This document shows, piece by piece, positions 1 through 13,326 of a DNA stretch of 64,000 bases. The DNA is from Paramecium pentaurelia. Taxonomy: Eukaryota; Ciliophora; Oligohymenophorea; Peniculida; Parameciidae. The stretch spans positions 32,976 through 96,975 of the forward strand of contig CAJJDO010000103.1 of the NCBI GenBank assembly GCA_905183005.1, written 5' to 3'. Position 1 is the stretch's first letter, and each line of letters opens with the position of its first letter. The notes under the pieces are model-generated. The model was given only the letters and a program-made list of their open reading frames with translations, did no database searches and had not been told where the DNA came from. The translations under genes and the position numbers were made by a program.

Positions 1-927
1 ATTTTACACTAGCTTTATTTATTCAATGTAAAAAGTTGCTACTTTTCTGTCTTTGCTTCCATTTTGAGTTATTTAATTTGTTGTCTATTAGTTTCAAAAA
101 TCTTAGATAGTTTTGCTTCTACGTTAACCAAGAAACATAAGTATAATTTTAAAATCTTAAAAATAATAAATTTTTTTTAAAAAAAAGTTCAAAAGAATTG
201 CTTGAATTTAAAAATTGAATATTTTTCTTTAGGAATTTATAAGGTATTTTAAGCCATTTTACATTAATTGATGTTTAGTCTATTAATTTAATTTCCAAAT
301 TATGCATTTAATACTCCATTTGAAATATTCAACAGTATTAATGCTATTTTTGGATTAATTTATATATTCAAACTAATTTATCCATTATTTACAATAACTA
401 CTTCTTAAATAAAAAATGAAAAAAAATGGAAATATTTTTATTATGAATCTAAACTTACATTTTGGGCAGTTTAATTTAAAACCTTATAAATTTACAAAAT
501 AATATTTTATATATTGATTATTGTAAAATTAATCAATTATCCAGAAGCATAATCGATTTTCCTTTCAATGCAATCATCATTCTTTTTGATATACTTAATT
601 AAATTTAAGCCTACGAAATCTACATATGAAAATTTGAAAATAATATGCAGAGAATTTTTATTTATGCTCATTTCAGCCTCTTTTCTACTATATAGTTTTG
701 AATTTAGTTAAGATAATTTAATTATTATTGGTTGGATTCATATTGGTATGTTTTGTGCCATTTTGGCTTCCAATTTGTTCATAGATTTATCTTAACAAAT
801 CTTGAAAATATATCATAATTACTAATTAAAGATACAAAAGGAAAAGATAAAGGAGGAAAGAAAATATTTTTTTAACCAATTATAAGGATTTTCGGTAGCT
901 GAAGTTGATTATTATTAAAAAAAATGA
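1..927 (+). CDS. Receptor-like multi-pass membrane protein, C-terminal part
   Basis: The frame is open from base 1 to the TGA at 925-927 (308 codons) when TAA and TAG are read as Gln. The product is almost all hydrophobic helices with short polar loops, ending in a charged tail (KIQKEKIKEERKYFF). It aligns by eye, residue for residue, with the last 300 residues of the complete gene at 34,442-38,627: shared blocks are W-A-x2-F-K, YPEAQSI, FLSMQSSF, ICRE and GWIHI. It is therefore the 3' end of a paralogue whose cysteine-rich ectodomain lies left of the window. No intron is needed. The role (surface receptor or sensor) is inferred only from the family layout. Confidence 0.85.
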
Positions 928-3699
928 TTAATCCATTTTATTATAAAGAATAAAACTTATAAATACAAAACTCTAATATTTTTTATATAATTTTAAATTT
1001 TTAAATATTTATTATTCAATAAAAACTGCTTTGATTAAGATAATCTGACAAATCTTTTGCATTAAAAACTCTTTTTAATTAAAGGAATATTATTGAAATT
1101 TAAACAATCAGCCAAATTACTCTCGGTCTTAAGATATAAATTATTGTGTTCATTTCTTTTTAATAATTTTAAACTCCTATTTGTTAATTCTTAATTGTTA
1201 AAATTAATAAATTTTCATAAATTCTGCTAATTGTAATTCTAATTGCTTCCTTCTCTGCATTAATGATTAAGATCATATTTATCTACCTTTTCTTTTTTAT
1301 TCATTGTTTAATGACTTTTGCCTAATTTTGAATTTTGTGTAGATTATAATAAAATTTCAAAATATAAATATGAAATATGAATAATTATAATTAAAAATTA
1401 TACATATTAGAAGGCTTTTTAATAAATTGAAAAAGAAAAAAAGCTCAATTATTAGGATTTTAAGGAATAATAAAGAGATAAAGAATTTCAATATTTTCCT
1501 TTCTTATCGGATTTTAAACAATGGTATTTCGAACAAAATATATTTCGAAGGTCTGAAAAAAATTTCGATTGATTTAAAAAGATCATATTATAAAATTTAT
1601 GTATAATGGAATATCAAATAATGGGTAAAATAAAAAATTTCAATTTTTTTTATTGAAAAAAAATAAAATTACCATCCCCTTTTTCAATCCCGAAAATTTT
1701 TGATTAATAAACATAGTATTTAATTATTAAAATTATTGTGCAAGAACTATAAACTAAATCTAACTTTTTATTATTTTTCCTATATAATTTAATAATTCCA
1801 CAATTCTTTAAAAATATGGGATCCATAGAATTAATTAGGAATCTTATTAATTGATATTTCAATCACAATTATGAGTATTATTTAGTTATATTTATACTGT
1901 TGAATGAGATGAGAAAATAGATATGATAGATAAAAAGAAGATATTGTAATTTCATATCAAAATTATTAAACAGTTGATGTAGAGAAAACAAATCCAAAAT
2001 CAGGAATTTTTATAATTAGATTTAACTTGGCTTCTTAAGTGTATGACAATACTTAAATTAAATTTTCCTTATAACAGACAAATAGTTCTTATACTTTAAG
2101 TTATTGTGTTGAAATTTTTATTATTTTTTAATCCTTATTAATAATCTATATTTCTAGTCCTCTTAGAATATTTTAATTAACATTGACAAAAAATTCCAAC
2201 ATGCTGTATAGATTAAAATCTAAAAATCTAAAATATATTTGATAATGTTGAAAATAGAATATAAATTTATGTAAACATGTAACCAAAAAATATTAAGAAA
2301 AATTCAGAAAATTAACTCATAAATATATTTTAAATGAACAATAGAATGCTAAAAAATCAATCTACTAAATAACAAGCTGTAAAATAACATAAGGAATACA
2401 AAGTTATAGTTATAGTTTTTAAATTCACAATTAAAAGGACAGATTATTAAGAATTCATATATTAATGTTATCAAAAAGATTTGATTATTTTTATATATTT
2501 TATTTAAAGACTACAAAATTGGTCATCAAAATAGAGTATTAGATTAAATTTATCAATGCCAACTCTAGAAGGGCATGAAAAGCTTTAAAGATCAATCCAA
2601 AAGAACAAATACAATAATAAAAGTGATTCTAAAAAGAAATTTTTTTAGAGCTCTTTCATAATCACAAAATGCTTCTTAGGAGATTGTATAAAATCTTCTA
2701 AGCAGATTGTTTAAAAGCCCTAAGAGTAAAATTTGATAAACTTTTCAACTCATAATACAAGTATTGTATATTAATAATATAGCTCCATCTTTAATTCACA
2801 TTGATCATCCTACTTCTTCTGAATTATATTAAAACACTATAGATTTAGACCTTTATCTGTTTAATTCGTTTTCAAAAAGACCAATTTTACGTTAGAAATG
2901 TTGAACCTTAGCATTCTAGAAAAAAAGAAAAGTCAATATTGGTCAATTTTATGAACTGAAATAATCATTAGAAAAGGAGTAAATTTATAATGTTTAGTAA
3001 AACAGGTGTAGATTCAATATGAATGATAATTATAAATTCAATTTTTTATCATATTATATTATTAGACATTAATTGTGATTTTTACTTATTCAATAATTTT
3101 TCGATACATAATAGAAGTCGTATCAATTTACGAACATCATATATAATTAGATACATCTTCTTTTAATTGATTATTTTTCTTAATTTCTTCAAAACTGTTA
3201 AGAATAAAATAATTCAATATCATATAAGTAAAATCCTATTTTTTTATAATCTCCAAAATAAATCAAAAATAAAAGTATTATTTGAAGATTAGACATAAAT
3301 TATAGTCCCTAGTTAGAATCAAAGTATATAAACTTGAATTTTTAATTCTATTTATTAGTATTAATTCTAATCTACAATAAATAAAGGATTTTATAGAGGG
3401 TTTATAAAAATATACATTAATTATCTTAAAGTTTTAGATTCTATAATGATGAATATATTATCTATTGATGTTCTTTTTTACTAATAATATCTAAAAATGT
3501 TGGATTAAAAAAAATATGTTAACGATAAAAAGTAATTATTATTAATCATATCATATTCTTAATTTTTAATAAAATTTTCATATTTTATTCATCTAAAATA
3601 ATGAATATCATTTAGAACAATTTATTCATTTAGACCAATTTATTCATATTAGATTGATTTTTAGAATTACTTGAAAGAAATTTTTTAATTTATTTCAAC
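928..3699. other. Mostly non-coding; one coding-like patch
   Basis: Most of this stretch is very AT-rich with short poly-A and poly-T runs and no usable frame. At about 2,530-3,020 plus-strand frames become coding-like, for example a run containing SLIHIDHPTSSELYQ, but the frame changes several times and I could not build a gene. It may be a decayed gene or one with several tiny introns. Confidence 0.4.
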
Positions 3700-4500
3700 A
3701 TGATAAATTAATTAAAAGAGTTTTATGATGAACATCAGAAATTAAAAAATTCTAAAAATTTTCATGCTGTTATTTAATTAAATATATAGCTATTAAATCG
3801 CCCTTAATTTTATAAATTTATATTGATAAATAATTCTCTGACTCATTTGATTTCTTTTTCTAATTTAATATTTTCTAGAAACAGTTGCCACAATTTTAAT
3901 TTAATTCACTATTTAAAATTTAAAATAGAATCCTGTAACTCGGATCTAAAGCGAGAAAGCATAAGTAATTTCATTTAATCGTGAATAGAATTATAATTGT
4001 AAAGGGCCTACCCTTAAAGAGTAGGATATCTAATCCTAGAAAGCCAAATCGGATCATTGTAAGAATTCAGAAATTACTGGAGCAATAAAGAAAGCTCATT
4101 ACTATTTGACTAGGACTTTGATCAATTAGTTACAACAAGAGACTTTCATAAAAGCTTTGTGAAAATCAGAGAAATTAATCTGTTGAGCTAAATCAGCGAA
4201 AAACTTATCCCTACCTAAATTTAATCATTTATAGTATATTTTTAATTATTTTTTGATTAAATTACATTTTAAAAAGAATTATTCTTATATAGCTTTGATA
4301 TCTAAAAAGTAGTTGATGTAAACATATTATTTATTTAGAAATTAAATGATAATTTTCATCTTCTTGATTAATATAAATTATATTTCTCAATTCTTGGGTT
4401 TAATTGTTAGAACATACTACAAAACTCATAAATAATTTTGTTATTTTATAAATTAAGGAAAATTTTGGTAAACTTTTGCGATTAATTGAGGTTTTGCTGA
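3700..4500 (+). CDS. Hypothetical protein, at least two exons
   Basis: An ATG at 3700 (MINQLKEFYDEHQKLKNSKN) opens a frame that, after removal of a 24-nt GTA...TAG intron at 3965-3988, runs to TGA at 4498-4500 and gives 258 residues. The middle is clearly protein-like (IGSLQEFRNYWSNKESSLL, VTTRDFHKSFVKIREINLL) and base composition rises there. I recognise no domain. Coding-like sequence continues beyond the TGA in another frame (for example TTKLINNFVILQIKENFGK at about 4.4 kb, then a likely 32-nt TAG intron at 4601-4632, QGKVLEDTADLHYF after it, and SDLEVNHSMDVLQISHQ at about 5.2 kb, to about 5,415). The true gene is therefore probably longer and the listed stop may fall in a missed intron, or the locus is a decaying gene. 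Confidence 0.5.
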
Positions 4501-5415
4501 TATATTCTTATTAATTCTTATTTTATTTGCATTCATCAAAATCCTAATCATTAGTTTATTTGTCTATTTCTTTTCTTCCTTAGTTTTCCTTCAAGAATCT
4601 GTATGATGACATTAATTGATTCCTTCACTTAGTATTTCTAGTACAAGGAAAAGTTTTGGAGGATACTGCTGATTTGCATTATTTTTAATTGAACAAAATT
4701 TCAAATAATCTTTATGATAAAAGAATTTTTATATCTTAATTATAGAAATAGATAAGATTTTAAAGATTCTTCAAAATAGCCTTATCATCATATTCGATTG
4801 CTCAGGCAAATCTATTCATTTTCTAAATATTGCTTAACTCCCTTTTAGTTACATAACATTTTTGCTATTAACTTTTTCATAATTAGGATTTCTTCAATAC
4901 TTTGTATTTTATAGAAAAAGATAAAATATCAATCGTTGAAAATTAAATATTATAATGTGCTTATTATTTGATCAAAATCTCAAAATATGTTTAGTTTTAT
5001 TAATAAGTACAGTAAACATTCAGTCTTAATACATTGAAAGTTAAATTTTTCAAAATTTAATAATTCAAAAATAGAATACTTTATAGAAAAAGCTTGAAAT
5101 ATATAGAATAAAAACAAAAGCCTCCTTTATTGACTTAAATTAAACTCAATTTTTATAGAAAGGTAATGTCATAAAGAGGAGGATTGATTTCTAGATTTCA
5201 GATCTTGAAGTAAACCACTCTATGGATGTGCTTCAAATATCCCATTAAGTCGGATATTTTATAGCATAGGAGACACTACCTCATAATTTTAAAATCAAAT
5301 CTTTTTGTAGATGTCGAATCATGCTGTTGCTCAATTAAGTTCTATTAAATTCCTATTAAATCCAACAAAAAATTTATTCAGGGGCCTCTATAATTTTCAT
5401 TAAATTTCAATGACT
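4501..5415 (+). pseudogene. Continuation of the 3.7 kb gene, exons unresolved
   Basis: Several consecutive plus-strand frames look coding but do not join without further introns. They include a run with ALSSYSIAQANLFIFQILL at about 4.8 kb and HSMDVLQISHQVGYFIAQE at about 5.2 kb, ending at a TGA near 5,413. No domain was recognised. It may be the 3' exons of the preceding gene or a gene remnant. Confidence 0.35.
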
Positions 5416-5479
5416 GATTATTGAAATATTTTACAGGGTCCCCAACATTAAATAAAGATCTTATCGAATCTTAATTAAC

Positions 5480-5960
5480 TAACTTGATGAAAATTGATTG
5501 ATTTACGAGTTTCAATCTACTTCTATTATCTATCTTATATAAAGAGCACTGCACTAGGCGTAGGTCCTAACTCAGCTTTCTTCTCATCGCTGGCTTCTTT
5601 TCCTTTCGAGCTTTTTTTTCTGATATTGAGTTTAGAAGGAACGAACAATGCCAATGTTATAATTGACTCAGGCATCTACCTGCATTTTGAAGATTTGACA
5701 TAAGGATTGTTCTGTTGAAATCTTTCTCCTGCTCATGCCAGCATACCGAAGCGAAGTACCTGAGAAACAAGAAAACCTTGGAGCCTCGAAGAGGGAACTC
5801 CACTCCCGGTTGGCTAGAGGGGCAGAAATCAAGGTTATTTTTTTAATTTCTTAGGGTTTTTAGAATTCCCCGTCTAGCTAATGCTAAGGCATCCCTTTCA
5901 GATTAGTTACACGTGACTTGATAACATTATTTACAAGCCCCCTTAATAAATTTATTATAA
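5480..5960. other. GC-elevated island of unknown nature
   Basis: Base composition changes sharply: this segment has many C/G triplets (around 5,570-5,610 and 5,730-5,830) in a window that is otherwise about 80% A/T. Both strands offer protein-like reading, for example VPEKQENLGASKRELHSRL on plus and SSKGKEASDEKKAELGP on minus, but each is broken by TGA within about 60 codons. It does not resemble an rRNA or tRNA that I can fold. Candidates are a retroelement leader or ORF1 remnant, or a relic of foreign sequence. Confidence 0.4.
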
Positions 5961-8057
5961 TTAATTTTTTTCAAAACATTTAATTTGATATCATCATTAT
6001 AACTTTATTTTACGTTTTAATAGAGAATATATAATTTCTTTTTAATTTACTATTCTAGATTCCTAAATTTACCCTCATAACCTCAGGAAAATCAAGCTGT
6101 ACTGTCTAAAAGATATAATACTTTCTAGGTGTAATTTAAAATTTGGGTTTATGTTATTATATTTATTTTAATTTTTTCTTTAATGTTAGTAAATGAAAAT
6201 TAAAAACATAATTGATTCAAAATATACTAATAATTAAGAATTATATAATTTCCAATCTAGAATGTTTCTCATATTTAAAAGTAAAATAATAATTATAAAT
6301 ATTTATTTTTCTCTATAGAATAATCCATTGATAAAATAGATAAATGTAAATAATTAAGAATGATATAATCATTAAATATAAAGAAAATGAAAAATCAAAT
6401 TAAAAGATTTTAAACAGGGAATAAGTCAGATAAATATTTTACAAATTGAGGAGTATTTTGTGTTTATATAAAGTTACATACAATTCTAGTTTAATATATA
6501 AGAAAAATCTTAAAAATTCAGTTAACTGTTTTCTTATATATTAATGCTATTTCATATTATATTTAGGAATATGCAGATTAATTTTGTCTCAAGAATTAAA
6601 AATTATGAAATACTTGCAATCGAAAATTGAATTATTTTTTGAAATTTTTTCACCATAATGTGGTTTTAACATGTTCAAATGCATTTTTTATTATCAACTT
6701 GAAGGATTGTATTATATTTACAATAATATTAGAAATACTACATGAAGAAGTCTTAATATTTTCTGTGTATTATATTCATAGATAAATTATAATTATAGAG
6801 GGAAAAAGTGCAACTAGGATGGTCTGAATCTAGTAATTTGCTACAGAGAGAACTGAAATTGAATTAATTTATGTGATTAGATAGGAATTAAATTATATAT
6901 AATTATAATTAAGTTACTAAGATTTATTAACCTTTAAGAGAGAATTTAGATATTGAAATACTTTAGAAATTAGAATAAACAAAGCAGGAAAGGAAGCTAT
7001 TCTCTAGTAGGAAAAATATTAGAATTGCGAAATGATATATTGGAAGTTTACCACATAGGCATAGGTGATAATCAGGATATAAAATAATTATTTATTCAAT
7101 ATTTTCAATATAATATTAGTAATTGTTTTGCTTAACTATAAGTATTTAAGAAAAAACTTTTGATACTTTAATTGAATAATATTAAGATGGAAAGAATTTA
7201 GAATAATGAATGGATCTTGATTTCTTTTTTTTTAAGTGCTTATTCTTTTTAATAATCAATTTATTCAATCTTTTGTTAATCAAATTATAGGAGTTATTAT
7301 GGAGTATTTCGAGAATACTCATAAGATTATAAAAAAAATCATATATAATTGATTGTATCAAAATAGTAAAACAGTTAGGTTTGGATTTTTATAAGACAAA
7401 AAGTTATAATCCATTTTAATTAATAATTAAATTAATTCTCTAATTAAATAACTCTCTTCTGTTCGCATTGGATCATAAAATGAATAGGTTTGAACAGTGG
7501 CTAGTTGGTTTAGTTGAAATCAGTAATTGAATTAAGTAAACATAATTAATCGCTTACAATTTTGAATATAAAGGTTGGTATATTGGATATTTATAATTAG
7601 TCAGAATTAATTGAATAAATTTAAAATTATTTTCAATAAATATATATTCAGTTATTTAATGTTTTTAATTTAACTCATTCTCATTATCCTTCTTTTTTGT
7701 TAGCAATTTCTTTTCATAGAATGATTTTCCAAAACTATTTTTAATCACTATTTGGCAACTCTAACTTCAGATTTATTTTATTACATTTATAGAGTCTTAT
7801 ATCCAATCCTCTAATTAATCAAACTCTCTTGCTAAACTTCTGTCATGCCAAATTATTTGTGAAGGACTTCATTCTTATGTTTTTCAGTTTTGCTTAATAA
7901 TATGTCATCATCCATCTATACTAATACCTATATTAAAATATTCAAAATTCGGATAAAATTTCATATTCTTTCTATTTTTTTCCTTCATAATTTAATTTAG
8001 GTAAACAGTATTTTTCAATAAAATACTAAAGATATTGATATCTTTTAAGTTTATTAA
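5961..8057. other. No gene seen
   Basis: AT-rich sequence with no frame I could support on either strand. It includes the region just downstream (3' side) of the minus-strand LINE remnant. Confidence 0.4.
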
Positions 8058-9720
8058 TCAATGAAGTTTAACACCAAATAATTCCCATATTCTATCCATA
8101 ACTTTATGCGATACTGTCTTAGGTAATCGAATACCTGTTTTAAGCAAGGATCTTCTTAAATCTTCCCAGGCTACGATTAAATGATTTGATTAATTATAGA
8201 GTATTGATGACACATACTGAAGTTGAGGTCTAATATCAGTATTCTCTCAGTTGTATCATTTTTTCATGGGAGACAATGAATAATTTTAATAATTTAGTAC
8301 TTTTTTAACATGCTCAAACTATTCAAGTAAATTTTCCTATTATATACACAAATATATTTGAAATATCTCTCTTTTTTTTGTTTCCATATTAACAGATATA
8401 TTTTCTTGATGCTGTTAGATATTTTTTTTTTTAAATAAACCTGAAAGTTCCATTTTTGAGAAGCATTCACTATAAAGTCTATAAACAATTTTACAATCTT
8501 GATATTTCCAATAAATGCTAGGTCATCTGCATATGCAAATAATTTCACTTATGAATATTTAATTATAAGTTTTTATCCTATTCAATTAATCTCTTCTATT
8601 CCTTTTTAATCTCTTTAATTAACTCATCAAAATAAATATCAAATAAATTGGGAGAGTATAAAAATCTTTAATGCACTCCTTTTTTAAAGTATATCCTATT
8701 TTTTAAATTGGATTATAAATATAAAAATTATCTTAGATCCATTCCAAAATATCCTAATTATATACATAAAATATTTTTTGTTTTATTCATTTAGAACAGT
8801 TTTATTCTATCAACACAATAATAAGCATTTGAAAAGTCAAAAATGCGGTCGATTTGGATTATTTTATTTTCTTGTTTAGTTTTTTAGTTCCTCAATAATT
8901 AAGCTTATAAGATTTTGACATGTGCCTTATTTAATGGTAATAATCTAATGGCAAATAAATATTCAAATTTATTTATACTTTCAAAGTTTAAATCTAATTA
9001 TCCTCCAAGTATATATGTTGCTAATTATTTTAATTCTGTTAATATATAACTTTATTATTTTTCGGAATTAAATCAATCTTTTCTCTTGAAAATTGAAGAT
9101 AACAGTAATTAGATATCATTCCTATTTCTTTGATCCAATCCTTAAATTGAAAAAATTTTCTCAATAAATGCATTACTTCTTTATTGTCTTATATTTATTC
9201 TCTATTTTGTTTAACACTCAATTATTTATAATATAAATCTCATTAAAATAGTTGTAGTGCCATTTCTATTAAGCCATTTTTATGCCTTATAATAATTAGT
9301 TTAGTAACTTTATTATAGTAAGGATAAGCTTTCTTCTTTCTTATAGTATAATTTATGTCTCCTCCTATTATGGCTGGTAGGTTAATGAATTTTTAGAGAT
9401 AAATTTTAATATCAATTTTGACAATTAAATCACGTGTATATAAACCAAAAAAAGGTGTTTTATAAAAGTTTACCTTAATAACCTGTTTATTCCTTGTTTC
9501 TTGGTCTTCTCTCCTTACAGCTAACATTCTCCTAGACACTAGGATAGCTAAAGGAATTCCTGTTCTTTCCTTCTTGAAAGCCTTATATTTCAATTAAATA
9601 TCCCATCTATCTTCACCCTTAGGCTAGTCCACTTCTTATAGAAGGGCGATTTGATACTAACTAATTAATTAATACTTCTACTTCGACATATAATGAAAGT
9701 TCAAAAAGAGTATATTAATT
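8058..9720 (-). mobile_element. Decayed LINE retrotransposon (endonuclease and reverse transcriptase)
   Basis: Minus-strand fragments appear in the order expected for a non-LTR retrotransposon ORF2. Near 9,590-9,650 is an APE-endonuclease start (IALLQEVDQPKGEDRW), followed by GIPLAILVSRRM. At about 9,370 is the IIGGDIN motif. At about 8,840 is RT motif A (FDFSNAYYCVDR). At about 8,610 is a degenerate QG-PLSP/LFDIYFDEL block. At 8,510-8,548 is the catalytic YADD box (FAYADDLAFIG). A C-terminal RT segment (WEDLRRSLLKTGIRLPK) ends at TGA 8058. The blocks lie in different frames and at least one TGA falls just before the YADD box, so the copy is dead. About 1.7 kb is short for a LINE, consistent with truncation. 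Confidence 0.75.
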
Positions 9721-11035
9721 AGGAAAGAATGAATTATATTAGTATTATGTTTGAGTTCCTAAACTAAAGGTGCGTGCCATCCTTTTCCATTCTATGAGGC
9801 ATTGCAACCTCATATCCGTTCTGACCAGGATGGAACTTCGAAAATGGATTTTTTATTAAAGAATTTTTAATTTTACTTTCATAGTATATTTGGAGTATTG
9901 GATTATATGATTGGAGATTTTGAGATTAAGATTGGGAATGATAGTGTATTTTTGGATGACAAAAATTGGAAGATAAGTGAAAATAAATATAGTGGTAAAC
10001 AAATAATGGTAAGAAATAAAATATATAATTAATCATGATATAAATAGAGATATATATAATTAAATTTACAAGTTTATCAAATTAAAAATGATTATGAAAG
10101 AACATAAAAATTAAGTATTCAATTCCAATTTATAATTAATAATTAATTAATAATAGATTGATAAGATTATTAACATCTAACTTTTTTATATTACAAAATG
10201 ATATTTTAATAAAAGATTAATCATTATATTCAATGGCTAAACTATAATTAGAACAAAATTTCTAAAAAATGAATATAAACTATTTCATCTAATAGATAAT
10301 GAATTAACTAGCTAACAATTTGGAAGAATTTGGAAAGTAGTTGGATTAAAAAGCAAGTTTTAAACTTAAAGGAACATGTGGATAGAATTAAATTATGTCT
10401 ATACAATATATGAAACTTTAGTAATCCTCTCGTAATATAAACATCTTTTAGAAGTTGTTAAAATATTAATAATAAAGGAATAAGTGATGAAAGATTATAA
10501 AGCTACAAAAGAGAATAAAAGAAAATACCAAATGATGAATAAAAAATTTAATATAATTGATAAATACATAATTTTGAGAGATAAATTAGTTTATGATAAA
10601 AATTAAACTTTAAATTTTTTTAGGATTCCCTAAAAGTTTTCAAGCAATTAAAAATGTACAGGGTTAAGAAGCTAAACCATTAAAGACTAACATGAAAATA
10701 TGAAAAATCTGAAATAAAGTCCTTAAATGCTAATTATATTTGAAAATTAGCTTTAAAAATCAAATAGAAAGTATATAAATTAAGACAATATTTTAGAATC
10801 AAAATAACTCCGAGTTTAATTTTCAAAATGATGAATTATAATAATTGAAATGATAATTTTATACGAATCAAATGACTTATTAATAATTTTTCTATATAAT
10901 TATTCATGATAGACAACTTTTGGACCAAGAATTAGAGTTTAAATTGTATTTTAACATAATAGTTAACATAATAGTTAAATCAGTTCCTGTTATTTAAGAC
11001 TTTAGTAAAAGAGGCTTAAGTAAATCTTACCAAAA
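9721..11035. other. Non-coding, with a short GC-richer patch
   Basis: At 9,765-9,845 a GC-richer patch sits immediately upstream of the LINE remnant and could be its 5' leader. At 9,895-10,020 a plus-strand frame reads KIGNDSVFLDDKNWKIS and then stops; this may be a gene relic. The rest is AT-rich with no supported gene. Confidence 0.35.
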
Positions 11036-11362
11036 ATGGCTTCTACAATTGTTCAAATATCGTAATTCAAAATTAAATTTTGTATTTACACATCATTTCG
11101 ATAGGTCACAAATCCTTTTATATCACAAGAGCCTAATTTCAAAACACCAACCTATAATCCAATTAAAATATTAGGGGGAACATTTGTTAACTTTTTAGTC
11201 ACTTTAGTTTAAAATCCATAAGGTCTAATAAACAAGTTTTTAGGTTATGAGCCTCACCTATCTGAAGTTGAATCACTAATTCCAACAATTTAGAAATCTG
11301 CATATTTAAGATCAGTAAAAGTGTAAATTGAACAATATTCATTTATTATTGATATCAGATGA
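11036..11362 (+). CDS. Small hypothetical protein or gene fragment
   Basis: ATG at 11036 opens 108 codons ending at TGA 11360-11362. The second half is convincingly protein-like (PNFKTPTYNPIKILGGTF, NPQGLINKFLGYEPHLSEV). The first 25 residues are less so, and an overlapping frame upstream (PVIQDFSKRGLSK) also looks coding, so the start is probably wrong and an upstream exon is likely. No domain recognised. Confidence 0.35.
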
Positions 11363-12157
11363 AATATTATGAGAAGTGAAATTAAATGTGGGATTGAAAT
11401 TAATATTAAATTAAGAAGATAAATATTTTGCATTCGAATAGGTGAGAAAAATAATTAAGTATGATAAGAATATTGAAAAAGAAAAACATATTTACTTTTT
11501 AAGTAAACTTCTTTTCATTTATAATCGATTTTTATTAATGATATTTAGAAGGTTTTAAGTTGAAATTTTAACATTGTTAACATAAAAAGATAAAAGTATA
11601 CTTTAGATTACTAATCATTCTTTATTATATTGTTAAAATATTCATTTCATTCTCAAAACAGAATTTTATCTTTTATTGCCCATATGGGTGATAATCATAT
11701 TCATCCTTTTTTAATTCCTATTGTATGTTAATTAGGTTTAGTATGTCTTTATGTATAATTATTTTAAAACCTACTCTATATTTTTCATTATCATTCAAAA
11801 TTTTTGTTGATTTTTTCCTTTTACAAACTTATCTGATGATTAGATATTTACAAGTAGATTAATTTACTAATTCCTTAAATTCTTCCAGGCCTATTAATTA
11901 TATACAAAATGCTAATATTTATAAAGGAATCTAAATTGCTAAAGATGTTATCAATATTTTTATCGTTAGCAAATCACAATTTTAATTGTTTTGTTCCAAT
12001 TTTTTTATATTAACAATTTTTTATGATTTTAATATTTAGATTCATTAAATAACGAGTTTTTTATTTAGGGATATTGTTCTTATGTTTTACCCAATTGTAA
12101 AATTTTTAAATAGCTAGCATCATTAACTTTATATTAATTATACATTCTTCTTTTAAA
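11363..12157. other. No gene seen
   Basis: AT-rich spacer before the WD40 gene; no supported frame. Confidence 0.4.
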
Positions 12158-12191
12158 TAAATGATTAATATATTAATAATTAAATAAAAAA

Positions 12192-12897
12192 ATGTATAAA
12201 CCAAAAATGATAGAAAATGAAAAAAATCTTCATTGTTTAATGAAACATGAATTACCTGTCACAATGGTTATTCTAGATTCTAAACTAACATAAAATTAAA
12301 GACTTTTGTGTTAGGAATGCATTGATAATTTTGAATCAGAGTAAACATAGAAGACAATAGGATTTAAAAAAATAGTTTAGAAGATTGAAGATAATAAATA
12401 GTAATAATTAAGTATTTTAGAAAATCTAATTATAAGTAATATTAAATAAGTTGAATCATTCTAAATTGAAATCAATAATTTAAAATCTATGATTATTTAA
12501 TAATTAGATCAAATAATTAATAATACAAAAGATTGGATATTAAATTTAAAATAAATAGGATTTAAATATTCAGAATATAGTTTCTTTAAAGAATTAGATT
12601 TAATAATAATTAATTAATAAAATAATCAAAATGATTAAATTAATTGTTAAAATCAAATTAAAATACTTAATCAAAGTTAGATTACTAAAATCAATTCTAA
12701 ATTAGAATAATTCAAATCATTTCAAGAATATTAATAATTAAAGAATATATTAAATAAATTAAATGAATAAACATAAAATATATTTATAATTTAATAACAA
12801 TAAAAATAACAATTAAGTCCAAATCAATTATTATTTATTGATAATACTATTGAATAAAAAGAAATATGTAATGCAATTGTATTTGATTCAACAGGGA
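12192..12897 (+). CDS. WD40-repeat protein, copy A, 5' part cut by a scaffold gap
   Basis: This is the first 235 codons of the WD40 gene described at 13,327-14,925, apparently identical to it, stopping at a run of N at 12,898. The continuation of the same copy is probably the fragment at 15,217-16,651: its start overlaps this piece by about 540 bp (coordinates compared through copy B), and only these two pieces carry flanks different from copies B and C. Sharing with copy B begins 34 bases before the ATG, at 12,158. The upstream flank differs completely from that of copy B. Confidence 0.8.
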
Positions 12898-12919
12898 NNN
12901 NNNNNNNNNNNNNNNNNNN
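12898..12919. other. Scaffold gap (22 N)
   Basis: Run of N within the WD40 region. The contig to its right (12,920-15,215) is an exact reverse complement of 20,363-22,658 as far as I compared. Confidence 0.99.
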
Positions 12920-13326
12920 AATTCAAGTGATCTAAAGATGAAAGAATTATAGATTATAAAATCAAATATTAATTTAAATGCTTACATATCTATCGCAGTA
13001 TGAGACAGTAAAGCGCAACATGTGAATATAAAAATCTATTCTTAAATGATGGATTTTAGTTTCAGATCTTCTATGATAATGGTAAGCAATTAATCAAGTA
13101 ATTTGTAAATGAAGGTGACAAACAACCAAACAATTCAATTATATACTTTATACTATAAAAAGAAATATTTTACAAAATTGAATAAGACTTTTACAAATTG
13201 TTTTTTTTAGAAACAAATTTTGCAAATATTTCATTTTGTTATATTTTGTTGTAATTATTAATTTTTTACTTAAATTATAAATAATTTGTGAGTAAATGAT
13301 TAATATATTAATAATTAAATAAAAAA

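Noticed and set aside
5730..5840. Possible tRNA or 5S-like RNA in the GC-richer patch
   Set aside because: No cloverleaf, A/B-box arrangement or CCA-adjacent acceptor stem could be built.
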